Shown one piece after another: positions 1-7,055 of a stretch of 19,022 nucleotides of DNA (its first letter is position 1; every line of letters starts with the position of its first letter). The stretch is from Clostridia bacterium (GTDB lineage: Bacteria; Bacillota_A; Clostridia; Christensenellales; Aristaeellaceae). The notes below the pieces were generated by a model that worked only from the letters and a program-made list of their open reading frames with translations, ran no database searches and had not been told where the DNA came from. The position numbers and the translations under genes were made by a program. The stretch spans positions 1-19,022 of the forward strand of contig JAFQIF010000089.1 of NCBI GenBank assembly GCA_017397695.1, given 5' to 3'.

Positions 1-107
1 GAAGCCGAAGGCGACAATTACGATTCCGGTACAGATTGAAAGAATTTCTCAGACTACACAAATTCTTTCAAAGCTGTGTCAGAATCAAAAGCGTCGCCTT
101 CGGCTCC
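1..107. repeat. Long imperfect hairpin, possibly cut by the window edge
   Basis: Bases 1-15 pair with 93-107 at 14 of 15 positions. Bases 22-26 pair with 82-86, 28-34 pair with 74-80 using two G-T wobbles, and 36-47 pair with 60-71 as a perfect 12-bp stem with a 12-nt loop. Together they form one long interrupted hairpin. Bases 81-89 can instead pair with 110-118 over 9 bp, so two exclusive folds are possible. No gene is visible in it. It could be a small non-autonomous mobile element, an attenuator of a gene lying to the left, or a structured RNA. It may continue beyond position 1. Confidence 0.6.
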
Positions 108-147
108 TGTTTGATTCTTGCTTATCTGGCGCTTCGCGCACGGGTTA

Positions 148-216
148 CGTTGAGCTGCCGCCCAAACCGGCCTGGGGACATTGTCCCCAGACCCCTTCTT
201 CGCTTCGCGGCGGTTT
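148..216 (+). repeat. Interspersed hairpin repeat, copy A
   Basis: This is the first of three related intergenic copies (others at 8524-8676, reversed, and 17401-17470). Its layout is a left arm with a GCTGCCGCCCAAAC-like sequence, a central dyad with 8-bp arms at 172-179 and 183-190 around a 3-nt loop, then CCCTTCTTCGCTTCGC and a GGCGGTTTT tail. The left arm hairpin seen in the other copies carries a mismatch here. Copies A and C match over about 70 nt. The copy lies in untranslated DNA beyond the 3' end of the PHP gene. Confidence 0.7.
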
Positions 217-255
217 TAAGATTCCTTAATGAACTAAATATCCCTATTCCTCACT

Positions 256-285
256 AAAAAAGACGCTCATCATGAGCGTCTTTTT
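256..285. terminator. Two-way intrinsic terminator after the sda/PHP operon
   Basis: GACGCTCA (262-269) pairs with TGAGCGTC (273-280) around a TCA loop, with an A run on the left and a T run on the right. On the minus strand it begins 8 nt beyond the stop codon of the PHP phosphatase gene. The symmetric A and T tracts would also stop plus-strand transcription coming from the left. Confidence 0.85.
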
Positions 286-287
286 CT

Positions 288-1001
288 TTACTTTACCAGC
301 AGAAAATCCAACAGCTTCTTCTCATCGGTATTGAGAATCAGGCTCTCGTCAAATCCATAGTTTCTGATCATATCCACCGCCAGATTCACCCTGCCCACAG
401 CGCTGGGATCGTGCGCATCGGAATCAATAACCACCGGCACACGATACTTCTCGCAGTACTCCAGCATCTTTTTGTAGTTTTCCCTGCTGTTCAGCCGGAA
501 AACAGGCTCAATGAGCGAAGAGTTGTTCACCTCCAGCGCCACGTTGTTATCCCTTGCACCCTTGCATAGTTCCTCATAATCAAGCGGCGTGCGGCTATCG
601 TCCGGATGGGTGATGAAACGCAGCTTCCTCGTCTTTTCCATGCAGCCGATGACGTTCTTCGTATTGCCCGCAGCACCCTGATCCTTGTAGCACTGGATAT
701 GAATGCCCGCCGACACATAATCCAGATATCCAATGTGCCTCTCCGGCAAAGAGAGATTTCCGCCCTCAAGCACATTGATTTCGCTTCCATGCAGCATGCG
801 CACACCACAGAGCACCTGCGGCACGCAGCGCAGATTCACAAAATAAATCGGATCACACGTGCCGGGAATGCCCGGCGCATGCTCGGTAACACCGAGAATT
901 TTCAGCCCTTTTTCCGCTGCGGCCTGCGCGTTTTCGCGGATTGTGCCGTAGGCATGGCCGCTGGCCAGGGTATGGGTATGCAGATCGGCAATCAGTTTCA
1001 T
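288..1001 (-). CDS. PHP-domain metal-dependent phosphatase (YcdX-like)
   Basis: The 237-aa protein has the metal-binding residues of the PHP superfamily in YcdX-like order: H8 and H10 in DLHTHT, H16, E40-H41, E74, H101 (AGIH), H132 (THPDD), and D195 and H197 in IDSDAH. Length and spacing match the YcdX branch closely, so a trinuclear-metal phosphoesterase acting on a small phosphorylated substrate in the cytoplasm is likely. The substrate cannot be read from sequence; histidinol phosphatases belong to the same superfamily but a different branch. The ATG follows a GAGGATACT ribosome binding site and lies 11 nt after the sdaAA stop codon, so it is probably the last gene of the serine dehydratase operon. 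A terminator follows directly. A role in serine breakdown is suggested only by position. Confidence 0.9.
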   Translation of the reverse strand: MKLIADLHTHTLASGHAYGTIRENAQAAAEKGLKILGVTEHAPGIPGTCDPIYFVNLRCVPQVLCGVRMLHGSEINVLEGGNLSLPERHIGYLDYVSAGIHIQCYKDQGAAGNTKNVIGCMEKTRKLRFITHPDDSRTPLDYEELCKGARDNNVALEVNNSSLIEPVFRLNSRENYKKMLEYCEKYRVPVVIDSDAHDPSAVGRVNLAVDMIRNYGFDESLILNTDEKKLLDFLLVK

Positions 1002-1012
1002 AGTATCCTCGC

Positions 1013-1879
1013 TTATTGTCCGCTCATTCTTTCCGTAATCGCCTGACCAAATGCCGTAGCAGCCACGCCGCCAAGGCCTGTTTCGCGCAGCGATACATCC
1101 ATCTTATCGCCTACCTCGCGCATCGCGTCGATTACCTCATCCGGAGGCACCGCGCTGCGGATGCCCGCCAGCGCCAGATCCGCGCTGGACATCGCAATCA
1201 TCGCGCCGGCCGCATTGCGCTTAACGCACGGCACCTCGACCAGACCCGCCACCGGATCGCATACGAGGCCCAGCAGGCTCTTGATCGCCATCGCGGCCGC
1301 ATGGCACACAGCCTGCGAATCGCCGCCCGCCAGATAGCACAGCGCAGCCGCGCCCATGGCGCTCGCTGTGCCGATTTCCGCCTGGCAGCCGCCTGCCGCG
1401 CCGGCGATAGACGCTTTCTCGGCGATCACCTGGCCGATTGCGCCGGCCACATACATCGCGCGCACCATTGCAGCGTCATCCAGCTTCTCGCGCTGCTGAT
1501 AGGGCAGCAGCACCGCAGGCAGCACGCCGCAGCTTCCCGCCGTTGGCGCGGCAACGATGCACTTCATGCATGCGTTGCTCTCGCCCATTTCAATCGCCTG
1601 CGCCAATACAGAGCCGATATACTCACCGCAGATGCTCTTACCCGATGCAGCATATTCGCGCATCTTTGCGCCGTCGCCGCCGACCATGCCGCTTCTGGAT
1701 CTGAGCGTAGGCTCGTATCCTTCCTTCGCCCGGCGGATAGCATTGTAGAGCACGGTCATCTGAGAGATGGATGCGCCGGGCGTTACGCCGCGATCCACAC
1801 AGTCGCTTTTGAGCACAACGTCGAATAAATCCTCGTGCCTGCCCGCCTTTTCCAGCGCTGCCAGCGATTCAATTGCCAT
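1013..1879 (-). CDS. sdaAA: L-serine dehydratase, iron-sulfur type, alpha subunit
   Basis: The 288-aa protein is the catalytic subunit of the [4Fe-4S] L-serine ammonia-lyase, which turns L-serine into pyruvate and ammonia in the cytoplasm. Three cysteines, C165 (GGCQAEIG), C207 (VCDPVAG) and C218 (VPCVKRN), have the 42- and 11-residue spacing that I recall for the cluster ligands of type 2 serine dehydratases. SAGS-like glycine-rich stretches (TAGSCGVLP) are also present. The frame is open further upstream, but the ATG at 1879 (MAIESLAAL) is preferred because AAAAGGAGGGATAAGG lies directly before it and the length then fits the family. That ribosome binding site overlaps the stop codon of sdaAB, only 2 nt away, indicating translational coupling and equal subunit production. 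Confidence 0.95.
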   Translation of the reverse strand: MAIESLAALEKAGRHEDLFDVVLKSDCVDRGVTPGASISQMTVLYNAIRRAKEGYEPTLRSRSGMVGGDGAKMREYAASGKSICGEYIGSVLAQAIEMGESNACMKCIVAAPTAGSCGVLPAVLLPYQQREKLDDAAMVRAMYVAGAIGQVIAEKASIAGAAGGCQAEIGTASAMGAAALCYLAGGDSQAVCHAAAMAIKSLLGLVCDPVAGLVEVPCVKRNAAGAMIAMSSADLALAGIRSAVPPDEVIDAMREVGDKMDVSLRETGLGGVAATAFGQAITERMSGQ

Positions 1880-1881
1880 CC

Positions 1882-2553
1882 TTATCCCTCCTTTTCCGCA
1901 CCGACAAACGTGACGCCTGTGATGCCCCGGATCGCACGCAGGCATTCAATGCTCTCTGCCGGCACCGTCTTATCCGTTTCAATGATCATGACAGCATTGC
2001 CGCCGGGATAATCGCGATACAGGTGCAGCGTGGCGATATTTACACCTGCGCGCGCCAGAATATCCGATACGTCGCGCACATGGCCCGGCTGGTCGCGGTT
2101 GAGCACGATCAGCGTGGGCAAATCACCGGAGAAACTTACGCGCAGGCCGTTCATCTCCACCACCATGATGCGCCCGCCGCCCAGCGACGCTGCGGTCATC
2201 GACATCTTTTTGCCGGATGCGCCTTCCAGCTCGATCTTCGCCGTATTGGGATGCTCGCCCGGCAGATTAACACGCGAAAACGCATAGCCCATGCCTTCCG
2301 CTCTGGCAACGTCAAAGCTGCAGGGAATCCGCTCGTCGTCAGGCTGCATGCCCAGCAGTCCCGCAATCAGTGCACGGTCTGTTCCGTGCCCCTGACCGGT
2401 CGCGGCAAAGGAACCCGACAGCGCAATACGCGCCAACCTCGGCGTATTCTCTCCCAGCAGCCTGCGCGCCATGCGCCCTATGCGTACCGCGCCCGCCGTA
2501 TGGGACGAACTGGGTCCGACCATCACCGGACCCAGAATATCAAACAGGTTCAT
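1882..2553 (-). CDS. sdaAB: L-serine dehydratase, iron-sulfur type, beta subunit
   Basis: The 223-aa protein has the conserved MVGPSSSHTAGA motif (residues 11-21) of the serine dehydratase beta domain and a C-terminal ACT domain from about residue 148 to the end (DQPGHVRDVSDILARAGVN). ACT domains often bind amino acids, so serine sensing is plausible. It is the first gene of the minus-strand operon and partners the alpha subunit encoded immediately downstream. The ATG is preceded by AGGGGAATACAC. The split alpha/beta form is usual in Firmicutes, whereas E. coli enzymes are one fused chain. No truncation or unusual residue was seen. Confidence 0.95.
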   Translation of the reverse strand: MNLFDILGPVMVGPSSSHTAGAVRIGRMARRLLGENTPRLARIALSGSFAATGQGHGTDRALIAGLLGMQPDDERIPCSFDVARAEGMGYAFSRVNLPGEHPNTAKIELEGASGKKMSMTAASLGGGRIMVVEMNGLRVSFSGDLPTLIVLNRDQPGHVRDVSDILARAGVNIATLHLYRDYPGGNAVMIIETDKTVPAESIECLRAIRGITGVTFVGAEKEG

Positions 2554-2586
2554 GTGTATTCCCCTTCGTGTTTACTTTCTACACAA

Positions 2587-2615
2587 ATGATAGCAGAAAA
2601 AGCATGCATGTTCAA
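2587..2615 (-). promoter_or_regulatory. Sigma-A-like promoter for sdaAB-sdaAA-PHP
   Basis: On the minus strand TTGAAC (2615-2610) is separated by 17 nt from TATCAT (2592-2587). The predicted start lies about 7 nt further on, giving a leader of roughly 27 nt before the sdaAB ATG. No clear operator was seen. Confidence 0.7.
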
Positions 2616-2663
2616 GAAAATCCCATGTTCAAATTCCCTCTATGAAAATACGCTGTGATGCGT

Positions 2664-2669
2664 TACAAT
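2664..2669 (+). promoter_or_regulatory. Possible -10 element for the exonuclease gene
   Basis: TACAAT matches the -10 consensus at five of six positions and lies 35 nt before the ATG. No convincing -35 box stands 16-18 nt upstream, so the call is weak. It would be divergent from the sda promoter. Confidence 0.3.
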
Positions 2670-2703
2670 AGGATGCACAGGAATTTCGAACAGGATGTGA
2701 ATC

Positions 2704-3717
2704 ATGTTTTCTTTTTCGAGCGGCGAATGCCGTCATCTTATCGTCTTTGACCTGGAGTGGAACCAGAACGGATACAATCCCAACCACCGCATGCCCCATG
2801 AGATCATCGAGATCGGCGCATGCAGGGTGGACCGCGATTACAACGTCGTGGATACCTTTTCCCGGCTGATTCGCCCCAGACTGTATAAGCGTCTGGATAA
2901 GCATATCAAAAAGGTGACCGGCATGACCGAAGCCGAGCTGGAAACGGGCGGTACTTTTGCCGACGTCTTTGCCGACTTCATCGCCTGGTGCGGCGAGGAT
3001 TGCCAGCTGGTGACCTGGGGCCGCGACGATTTTCCGGTGCTTAAGCGCAACGCAGCCTTTCACCAGACACAGCTGCCCTTCGAGCCGCCCATTGACGCTC
3101 AGCTGGTCTTCGGCGGCGCGTGCCTTGGCGCATGGCATCAGCAGATGAATCTGCATGCCGCAATGGAGCACCAGAATATCACCATCGACGTGCCGGCGCA
3201 CAGGGCCGTATACGACGCACAGTGCACCGCTTCACTGCTGTGCTCAATCGACGAGGCCGTACGCGCTATGGAAGAAGACAAGCGCAGCCAGCTCGCACAG
3301 GTCATTGTCAAGGAAAAGCGCATCGCATCCTCCGTGCTTATCTCCCTGCCCACGCACCATACTTATCAGACGGACGCATTGGCCGATGAACGGCTGATGA
3401 ATATCTCCTGCCCCATATGCGGCCGGCGCACGGCATTTGACACACCCTGGTTTGACAGTGGACGCGAAAAGTACATGGCTCTTTCCACCTGTCCGGCGCA
3501 TGGCTTTGCCTACGGCCAGATGCATTTCAAGCGCGCACAGAACGGTTATCTGATTACCCATCAGCGCATATACAGCGCCTGCCAAAGCGAAATCGACGAT
3601 GTTCGTGAGCGCTACCGCCTGTATCTGCTTACGCCGCCGCGCAAGCGCCATCATCGCCTGAATATGGAAGATTCCGTCAAAAAGCGGACTGTGACCGATT
3701 CTGCGGCAGAATCCTGA
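2704..3717 (+). CDS. DEDDh-family 3'-5' exonuclease with C-terminal zinc-finger-like motif
   Basis: The N-terminal half of this 337-aa protein is an RNase T/DnaQ-type exonuclease domain: D16 and E18 in VFDLEWN (Exo I), a GRDD aspartate near 108-109 (Exo II), and H166 plus D171 in AHRAVYDA (Exo III, the DEDDh form). The overall pattern is nearer to ERI-1/KapD-like exonucleases, which trim RNA or DNA 3' ends, than to the polymerase III epsilon subunit. The second half has CPIC (236-239) and CPAH (263-266), a possible zinc site, followed by a basic tail. The ATG has an AGGATGTGA ribosome binding site. It stands alone, divergent from sdaAB, and ends at a shared terminator. Its true substrate is unknown. 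Confidence 0.85.
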   Translation: MFSFSSGECRHLIVFDLEWNQNGYNPNHRMPHEIIEIGACRVDRDYNVVDTFSRLIRPRLYKRLDKHIKKVTGMTEAELETGGTFADVFADFIAWCGEDCQLVTWGRDDFPVLKRNAAFHQTQLPFEPPIDAQLVFGGACLGAWHQQMNLHAAMEHQNITIDVPAHRAVYDAQCTASLLCSIDEAVRAMEEDKRSQLAQVIVKEKRIASSVLISLPTHHTYQTDALADERLMNISCPICGRRTAFDTPWFDSGREKYMALSTCPAHGFAYGQMHFKRAQNGYLITHQRIYSACQSEIDDVRERYRLYLLTPPRKRHHRLNMEDSVKKRTVTDSAAES

Positions 3718-3741
3718 TTTTCCATATCATTTTTCATAAAC

Positions 3742-3774
3742 AAAAAAGCGCCGGTTTCCGACGCTTTTCTTTTC
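3742..3774. terminator. Two-way terminator between exonuclease and XRE genes
   Basis: AAAAGCG-C-CGG, a TTT loop and CCG-A-CGCTTTT form an 11-position stem with one C-A mismatch. It has an A run on the left and a T-rich run on the right, so it can serve both converging genes. Confidence 0.75.
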
Positions 3775-3789
3775 AAGCATATTATCAGA

Positions 3790-4080
3790 TCAATCCAGTC
3801 CCAAATGATTTTCAATCCTGGAGACCCGCATAGCCAGATTGTCATCTGCAGCTTCAGACATCTTTGCCGTCTTCTTCGCTTCCGTTCTCGCCAGCAGATA
3901 ATCGCAGGAAACATCCAGCGTATCCGCAAGCAGGCACAGCGTTTCCAGACTCGGCTGCCTGAGACCGCGCTCATACAACCCGACGGTGTTGAGGCTCTTT
4001 CCAATCACATCCGCCAGGGCTTGCTGGCTCATATGTTTGGCTGTGCGTGCGGCTTTGAGACGCTCACCAAACTTGACCAT
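3790..4080 (-). CDS. XRE-family helix-turn-helix regulator
   Basis: The 96-aa protein has a Cro/C1-type HTH over about residues 4-62 (FGERLKAARTAKHMSQQALA, followed by a recognition helix near SLNTVGLYERG). Residues 63-96 are a short tail with a heptad-like end that may help dimerisation. It lacks a peptidase or ligand domain, so it is probably a simple DNA-binding repressor. A GGGGGTGTCATT ribosome binding site precedes the ATG. Its own promoter region (4114-4165) holds two small inverted repeats, which suggests autoregulation. The acyltransferase gene on the far side of the AT-rich gap is a possible target, but only because of position. Confidence 0.88.
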   Translation of the reverse strand: MVKFGERLKAARTAKHMSQQALADVIGKSLNTVGLYERGLRQPSLETLCLLADTLDVSCDYLLARTEAKKTAKMSEAADDNLAMRVSRIENHLGLD

Positions 4081-4113
4081 AATGACACCCCCAAACCAGC
4101 ATACTCAAAATAT

Positions 4114-4141
4114 GGCTATATTTAGCCTGTTACTTTAAGTA
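4114..4141. promoter_or_regulatory. Candidate XRE operators
   Basis: GGCTA-TATT-TAGCC (4114-4127) and TACTT-T-AAGTA (4131-4141) are two compact dyads. They lie next to and across the -10 box and likely start site of the XRE promoter. Small dyads in this position are typical of Cro/C1-type autorepression. Binding is inferred, not shown. Confidence 0.45.
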
Positions 4142-4165
4142 TACGGTTGAATCTCTGAACGTCTA
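4138..4165 (-). promoter_or_regulatory. Probable promoter of the XRE gene
   Basis: On the minus strand TAGACG (4165-4160) is followed after 16 nt by TATACT (4143-4138). The predicted start is near 4131, about 50 nt before the XRE ATG. Confidence 0.5.
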
Positions 4166-4266
4166 CTGACAAAAATGATGTATTTTAAGAATATCAACAC
4201 TATTTTTTTATTTTTCAATCGTTTTCGATCCAGAAATTTTCAAACAATCATTCATTTTTTCCATCC

Positions 4267-4405
4267 ATAACCGAAAGCTGCACATTTCCTTGTCTTATAG
4301 AAAAAAAGTGATATAATTATCTTATAATATAAAAAGGATTCATTTTTAAATCCATCAATAATCTGCATAATTTCAATTATTATAGAATAACACACTTTCG
4401 GTTAT
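4267..4405. repeat. 11-bp inverted repeat bracketing the acyltransferase promoter
   Basis: ATAACCGAAAG (4267-4277) and its exact reverse complement CTTTCGGTTAT (4395-4405) bound a 139-bp AT-rich segment. This segment holds the acyltransferase promoter and ends 15 nt before the ATG. The rest of the 4081-4420 gap is AT-rich DNA with the XRE promoter and no further gene. The pair could be protein-binding sites, the ends of a small mobile element, or chance. Confidence 0.5.
4290..4317 (+). promoter_or_regulatory. Promoter of the acyltransferase gene
   Basis: TTGTCT (4290-4295), a 16-nt spacer and a perfect TATAAT (4312-4317) lie in AT-rich DNA. The implied leader is about 97 nt. Confidence 0.65.
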
Positions 4406-4420
4406 ATCAAGAGGTGTATC

Positions 4421-5536
4421 ATGAGCAATTCCCATGCTGCGCGAAAGGAAGAAAACTTCGTTTTCCGCGCGCTGTATCTGATCGCGATTGTCCTGGTTGT
4501 AGACGGACATACGACGCTGGGCGACATGTTTTCCATGGACGGCCTGTTCAGATATTACTCCTTCCATCTGATGCTCTTTGCCTTCGGCGCAGGCTATTTC
4601 TTTAAATTCCATGGCGATGTCATGCAGGATATCGCCGTCCGGGCAAAGCGTCTGCTCCTTCCGCTGTACATCTGGAATGCAGTCTACGGCGTTGGTGCAG
4701 CCCTGCTGCGCCGCTTCGGCGGATTTGAAATCGGAGAAACTCTGAGCCTGTATACACTGCTCATTGCTCCCATCGCAAACGGCGAACACTTTGTGTGGAA
4801 TCTGGGTTCCTGGTTCATCTTCCCTCTGTTTTTATCACAGATTATCTACGGCCTGATCCGCCGCATGGCCGTCCTGTGGAAGGACAGAGAATGGATCACG
4901 TTTGTGCTTTGCCTGCTGCCCGGATGCGCCGCAGTACAGATCTGCCATGCCGATATGCAGCATCTTTTGCCGCTGTTCCTTCTGCGTACGCTGATCCTGC
5001 TGCCTGGCTATGCCGGCGGCCAGCTCTACAAGCGTACGCTGGAAAAGCGCGACACCCTGCCGACCGTGCCGTATCTGCTCGTCATTGTCATTCTGCGTGC
5101 GCTGCTGTGTATCCGCTATGAGAATCTGGCGTATCTGCTTTCGTCCTGCACATATTTTGTCTGCGATGCATTTGGCGTATACTTCGGCGCGGCGCTGGCT
5201 ATTGCATTTTTCCTGCGCATTGCGCATCTGATCACTCCCTACGTCAAAAAGAGCCGTCTGGCGCTGTATATCAGCCGGCATACGTTTGACATCATGATGC
5301 ATCACTTCATGGGATTCTTTGCGCTCAACAGCATATTCCTGATTTTTAATGCGCTGGGCATAGGCGCTACAGATTTCTCCGTTAAATCCTTCCGCACGAT
5401 ATACAGCTACAACTATGCGCCCGGCGGGCGCAGCGAATGGAACGTACTCTATCTGCTTGCTGGTATATTCTTCTCGCTGGGCGTGGCATGGCTCACGGAT
5501 ACAATCAAAACTTCAATGAAAAAAAGGGCGAAATAA
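4421..5536 (+). CDS. Acyltransferase 3-family integral membrane protein
   Basis: The 371-aa protein has about ten hydrophobic segments, starting with ALYLIAIVLVVDGH near residues 17-30, in the pattern of acyltransferase-3 (OafA-like) proteins. These move acyl groups onto extracellular sugars or other envelope molecules. The N-terminal his-containing motif of the family is probably the GH at 29-30. The acceptor cannot be predicted, and membrane proteins of this size are easily misassigned at family level. The ATG follows GAGGTGTATC. It has its own promoter, and its stop codon lies in the loop of its terminator. Nothing in the sequence suggests damage or recent transfer, although the upstream region is much richer in A+T than the gene. 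Confidence 0.78.
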   Translation: MSNSHAARKEENFVFRALYLIAIVLVVDGHTTLGDMFSMDGLFRYYSFHLMLFAFGAGYFFKFHGDVMQDIAVRAKRLLLPLYIWNAVYGVGAALLRRFGGFEIGETLSLYTLLIAPIANGEHFVWNLGSWFIFPLFLSQIIYGLIRRMAVLWKDREWITFVLCLLPGCAAVQICHADMQHLLPLFLLRTLILLPGYAGGQLYKRTLEKRDTLPTVPYLLVIVILRALLCIRYENLAYLLSSCTYFVCDAFGVYFGAALAIAFFLRIAHLITPYVKKSRLALYISRHTFDIMMHHFMGFFALNSIFLIFNALGIGATDFSVKSFRTIYSYNYAPGGRSEWNVLYLLAGIFFSLGVAWLTDTIKTSMKKRAK

Positions 5537-5548
5537 CCGCCCTTTTTT
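5520..5548. terminator. Two-way terminator overlapping the acyltransferase stop codon
   Basis: AAAAAGGGCG (5521-5530) pairs with CGCCCTTTTT (5538-5547). The TAA stop codon of the acyltransferase gene lies in the 7-nt loop. Flanking A and T runs allow it to end trmO transcripts on the minus strand as well. Confidence 0.85.
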
Positions 5549-5564
5549 CATGCCTGATTGTACT

Positions 5565-6242
5565 TCATGATTCTTCTGTAAGCACATCCATTACCGTGAG
5601 CGTATCGCCATCCACAGTAAACTTCACGTTATACTGCGCATAGCGCACGCCGTACATCCTCTCGGGATCATGCTGATACGACGGACGCGGATCGCCTGCA
5701 AGCACACCGCGCACAGCCTGTCTTTTTTCTTTCTCAATCCTGCTTTCCAGCGCCTCGGGAAAAACAACGCGCAGCGCATAATCCGCCGTTCGCTGCGAAA
5801 ATCCGCCGCGCGCATCGGGATGACAGTCCACATACGGCAGATACGGCTTGATGTCGTAGATCGGCGTGCCGTCGAGAAGATCCGCTCCGCCGACGATGAG
5901 CACAGGCCCATCCGGCGTATGCAGCTGAACCTCTTCCAGCGTCACGCTCGACAGACCGATGGCATTCGGCCTGAACGGTGATCGCGTGGCGAATACGCCC
6001 ACGCGCGTATTGCCGCCAAGGCGCGGCGGGCGCACCGTCGGCGACCAGCTCTCGCGTTCCGCCTTTGAAAATGACCAGATCAGCCACAGATGCGAGTATT
6101 CTTCTATGCCGCGCAGCGCGTCCGCATTGCGGTATTCCGGCTCGAAGACGATTCTTGCGCGCGTATGCGGCACAAGCCCACTTTGGCGCGGAATACCGAA
6201 TTTTTCCTTAAAGTCGCACTGAATGCGCGCGATGATCTTCAC
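5565..6242 (-). CDS. trmO: tRNA (N6-threonylcarbamoyladenosine-37) N6-methyltransferase TrmO
   Basis: TrmO (TsaA/VirR-like) adds a methyl group from S-adenosylmethionine to t6A37 of certain tRNAs, making m6t6A next to the anticodon. The 225-aa product has the family motifs in order: PRQSGL (18-23), RPPRLGG (71-77), GVFATRSPFRPNAIGLS (82-98), DLLDGTPIYDIKPYLPY (121-137) and DPRPSY (184-189). Its length fits the E. coli enzyme (about 235 aa). The start codon is GTG and overlaps the TGA of the upstream GntR gene as GTGA, with a GGAGG ribosome binding site inside the end of that gene. The two genes are therefore translationally coupled. Confidence 0.95.
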   Translation of the reverse strand: MKIIARIQCDFKEKFGIPRQSGLVPHTRARIVFEPEYRNADALRGIEEYSHLWLIWSFSKAERESWSPTVRPPRLGGNTRVGVFATRSPFRPNAIGLSSVTLEEVQLHTPDGPVLIVGGADLLDGTPIYDIKPYLPYVDCHPDARGGFSQRTADYALRVVFPEALESRIEKEKRQAVRGVLAGDPRPSYQHDPERMYGVRYAQYNVKFTVDGDTLTVMDVLTEES

Positions 6243-6943
6243 CTTGTCAAAACCTCCGGCACCTCAATGCCCGAATCGTGCATCGTCTGCACCATATGGC
6301 GCTGCGCCGCCAGGCGGGCGCGCGCGCTGTCGTGCTCCATGATAGCGCGATATAGATCCAGATGACACTGGCTGGCGCGCTGATAGCTACCCTCCACGCG
6401 GCGCGTATGGCGATAGCCAGCCTGGATGGATTCATGAATGGTCGGCAGCAGGCGCATGATGACGTCGTTACCGGTGCATTTTGCGATCACGGAATGGAAC
6501 TGCGCATCGTAGGGCGTGTAGTTCTCTCCGTGCAGATAAGCGCTGTCCATCTTATCCAGCAGCTGCTTCATTTCCTGCAGATGGCTTTCATCGCGCCGCT
6601 GCGCCGCCAGCGCGGCGACGTTGGGCTCGATGAGCAGCCGCGTTTCCAGCAGCTGCTTGATCAATTCCTGCTGATCGGCAAAGCGCAATCCCAGTGGATC
6701 ATCCGCCAGACCCGGCATTGCGCACAGGAACGTACCCTGTCCCTGACGGATATCAACGATGCGCTCCGTCTGCAGGATTCTGACTGCCTCACGTACGGTC
6801 GAGCGGCTCACGCCAAAGCGCGCCATCAGTTCAGCCTCAGCCGGCAGCTTGCTTCCGGTCTTCATTTCTTCCTGAATGATCATCTCTCTGAGCTTATCGG
6901 CAATCTGCTCGGGCAGCTTGCGCGGCTTTTTCATCGTATCCAT
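6239..6943 (-). CDS. GntR-family (FadR subfamily) transcriptional regulator
   Basis: The 234-aa protein has an N-terminal winged HTH (about residues 9-75, with KLPAEAELMARFGVSRSTVR typical of GntR) and a C-terminal FCD domain (about 95-222). The likely FCD metal ligands are D146, H150, H194 and H216, so it probably binds a small carboxylate through a metal. FCD regulators commonly control sugar-acid, lactate or amino-acid use. The true target cannot be named because its only operon partner is trmO. The first ATG is chosen because AAAGGATACGCG precedes it; a second ATG lies three codons later. A strong promoter lies about 110 nt upstream, with TCTGAT direct repeats at the start site that may be its own operator. 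Confidence 0.92.
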   Translation of the reverse strand: MDTMKKPRKLPEQIADKLREMIIQEEMKTGSKLPAEAELMARFGVSRSTVREAVRILQTERIVDIRQGQGTFLCAMPGLADDPLGLRFADQQELIKQLLETRLLIEPNVAALAAQRRDESHLQEMKQLLDKMDSAYLHGENYTPYDAQFHSVIAKCTGNDVIMRLLPTIHESIQAGYRHTRRVEGSYQRASQCHLDLYRAIMEHDSARARLAAQRHMVQTMHDSGIEVPEVLTR

Positions 6944-7037
6944 CGCGTATCCTTTCCCATCCGCCGCTTTGCTTTGCTCATGCGGATGCAGCCATACTTC
7001 TTTTATAATACGACGCCTGTTCCGGCTTGTCCGTCGT

Positions 7038-7051
7038 CTGATAATCTGATC
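7038..7051. promoter_or_regulatory. TCTGAT direct repeat at the GntR start site
   Basis: TCTGAT-AA-TCTGAT spans the predicted transcription start of the GntR gene. It is a candidate autoregulatory site, but GntR operators are usually dyads, so this is weak. Confidence 0.3.
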
Positions 7052-7055
7052 ATCA

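Noticed and set aside
36..257. 73-aa plus-strand ORF near the left edge
   Set aside because: It runs through the long hairpin and repeat copy A, has no good ribosome binding site, and its similarity to another ORF near 17400 is explained by the shared repeat.
1016..1828. 270-aa plus-strand ORF opposite sdaAA
   Set aside because: Arg/His/Ala-rich shadow of a clear serine dehydratase gene.
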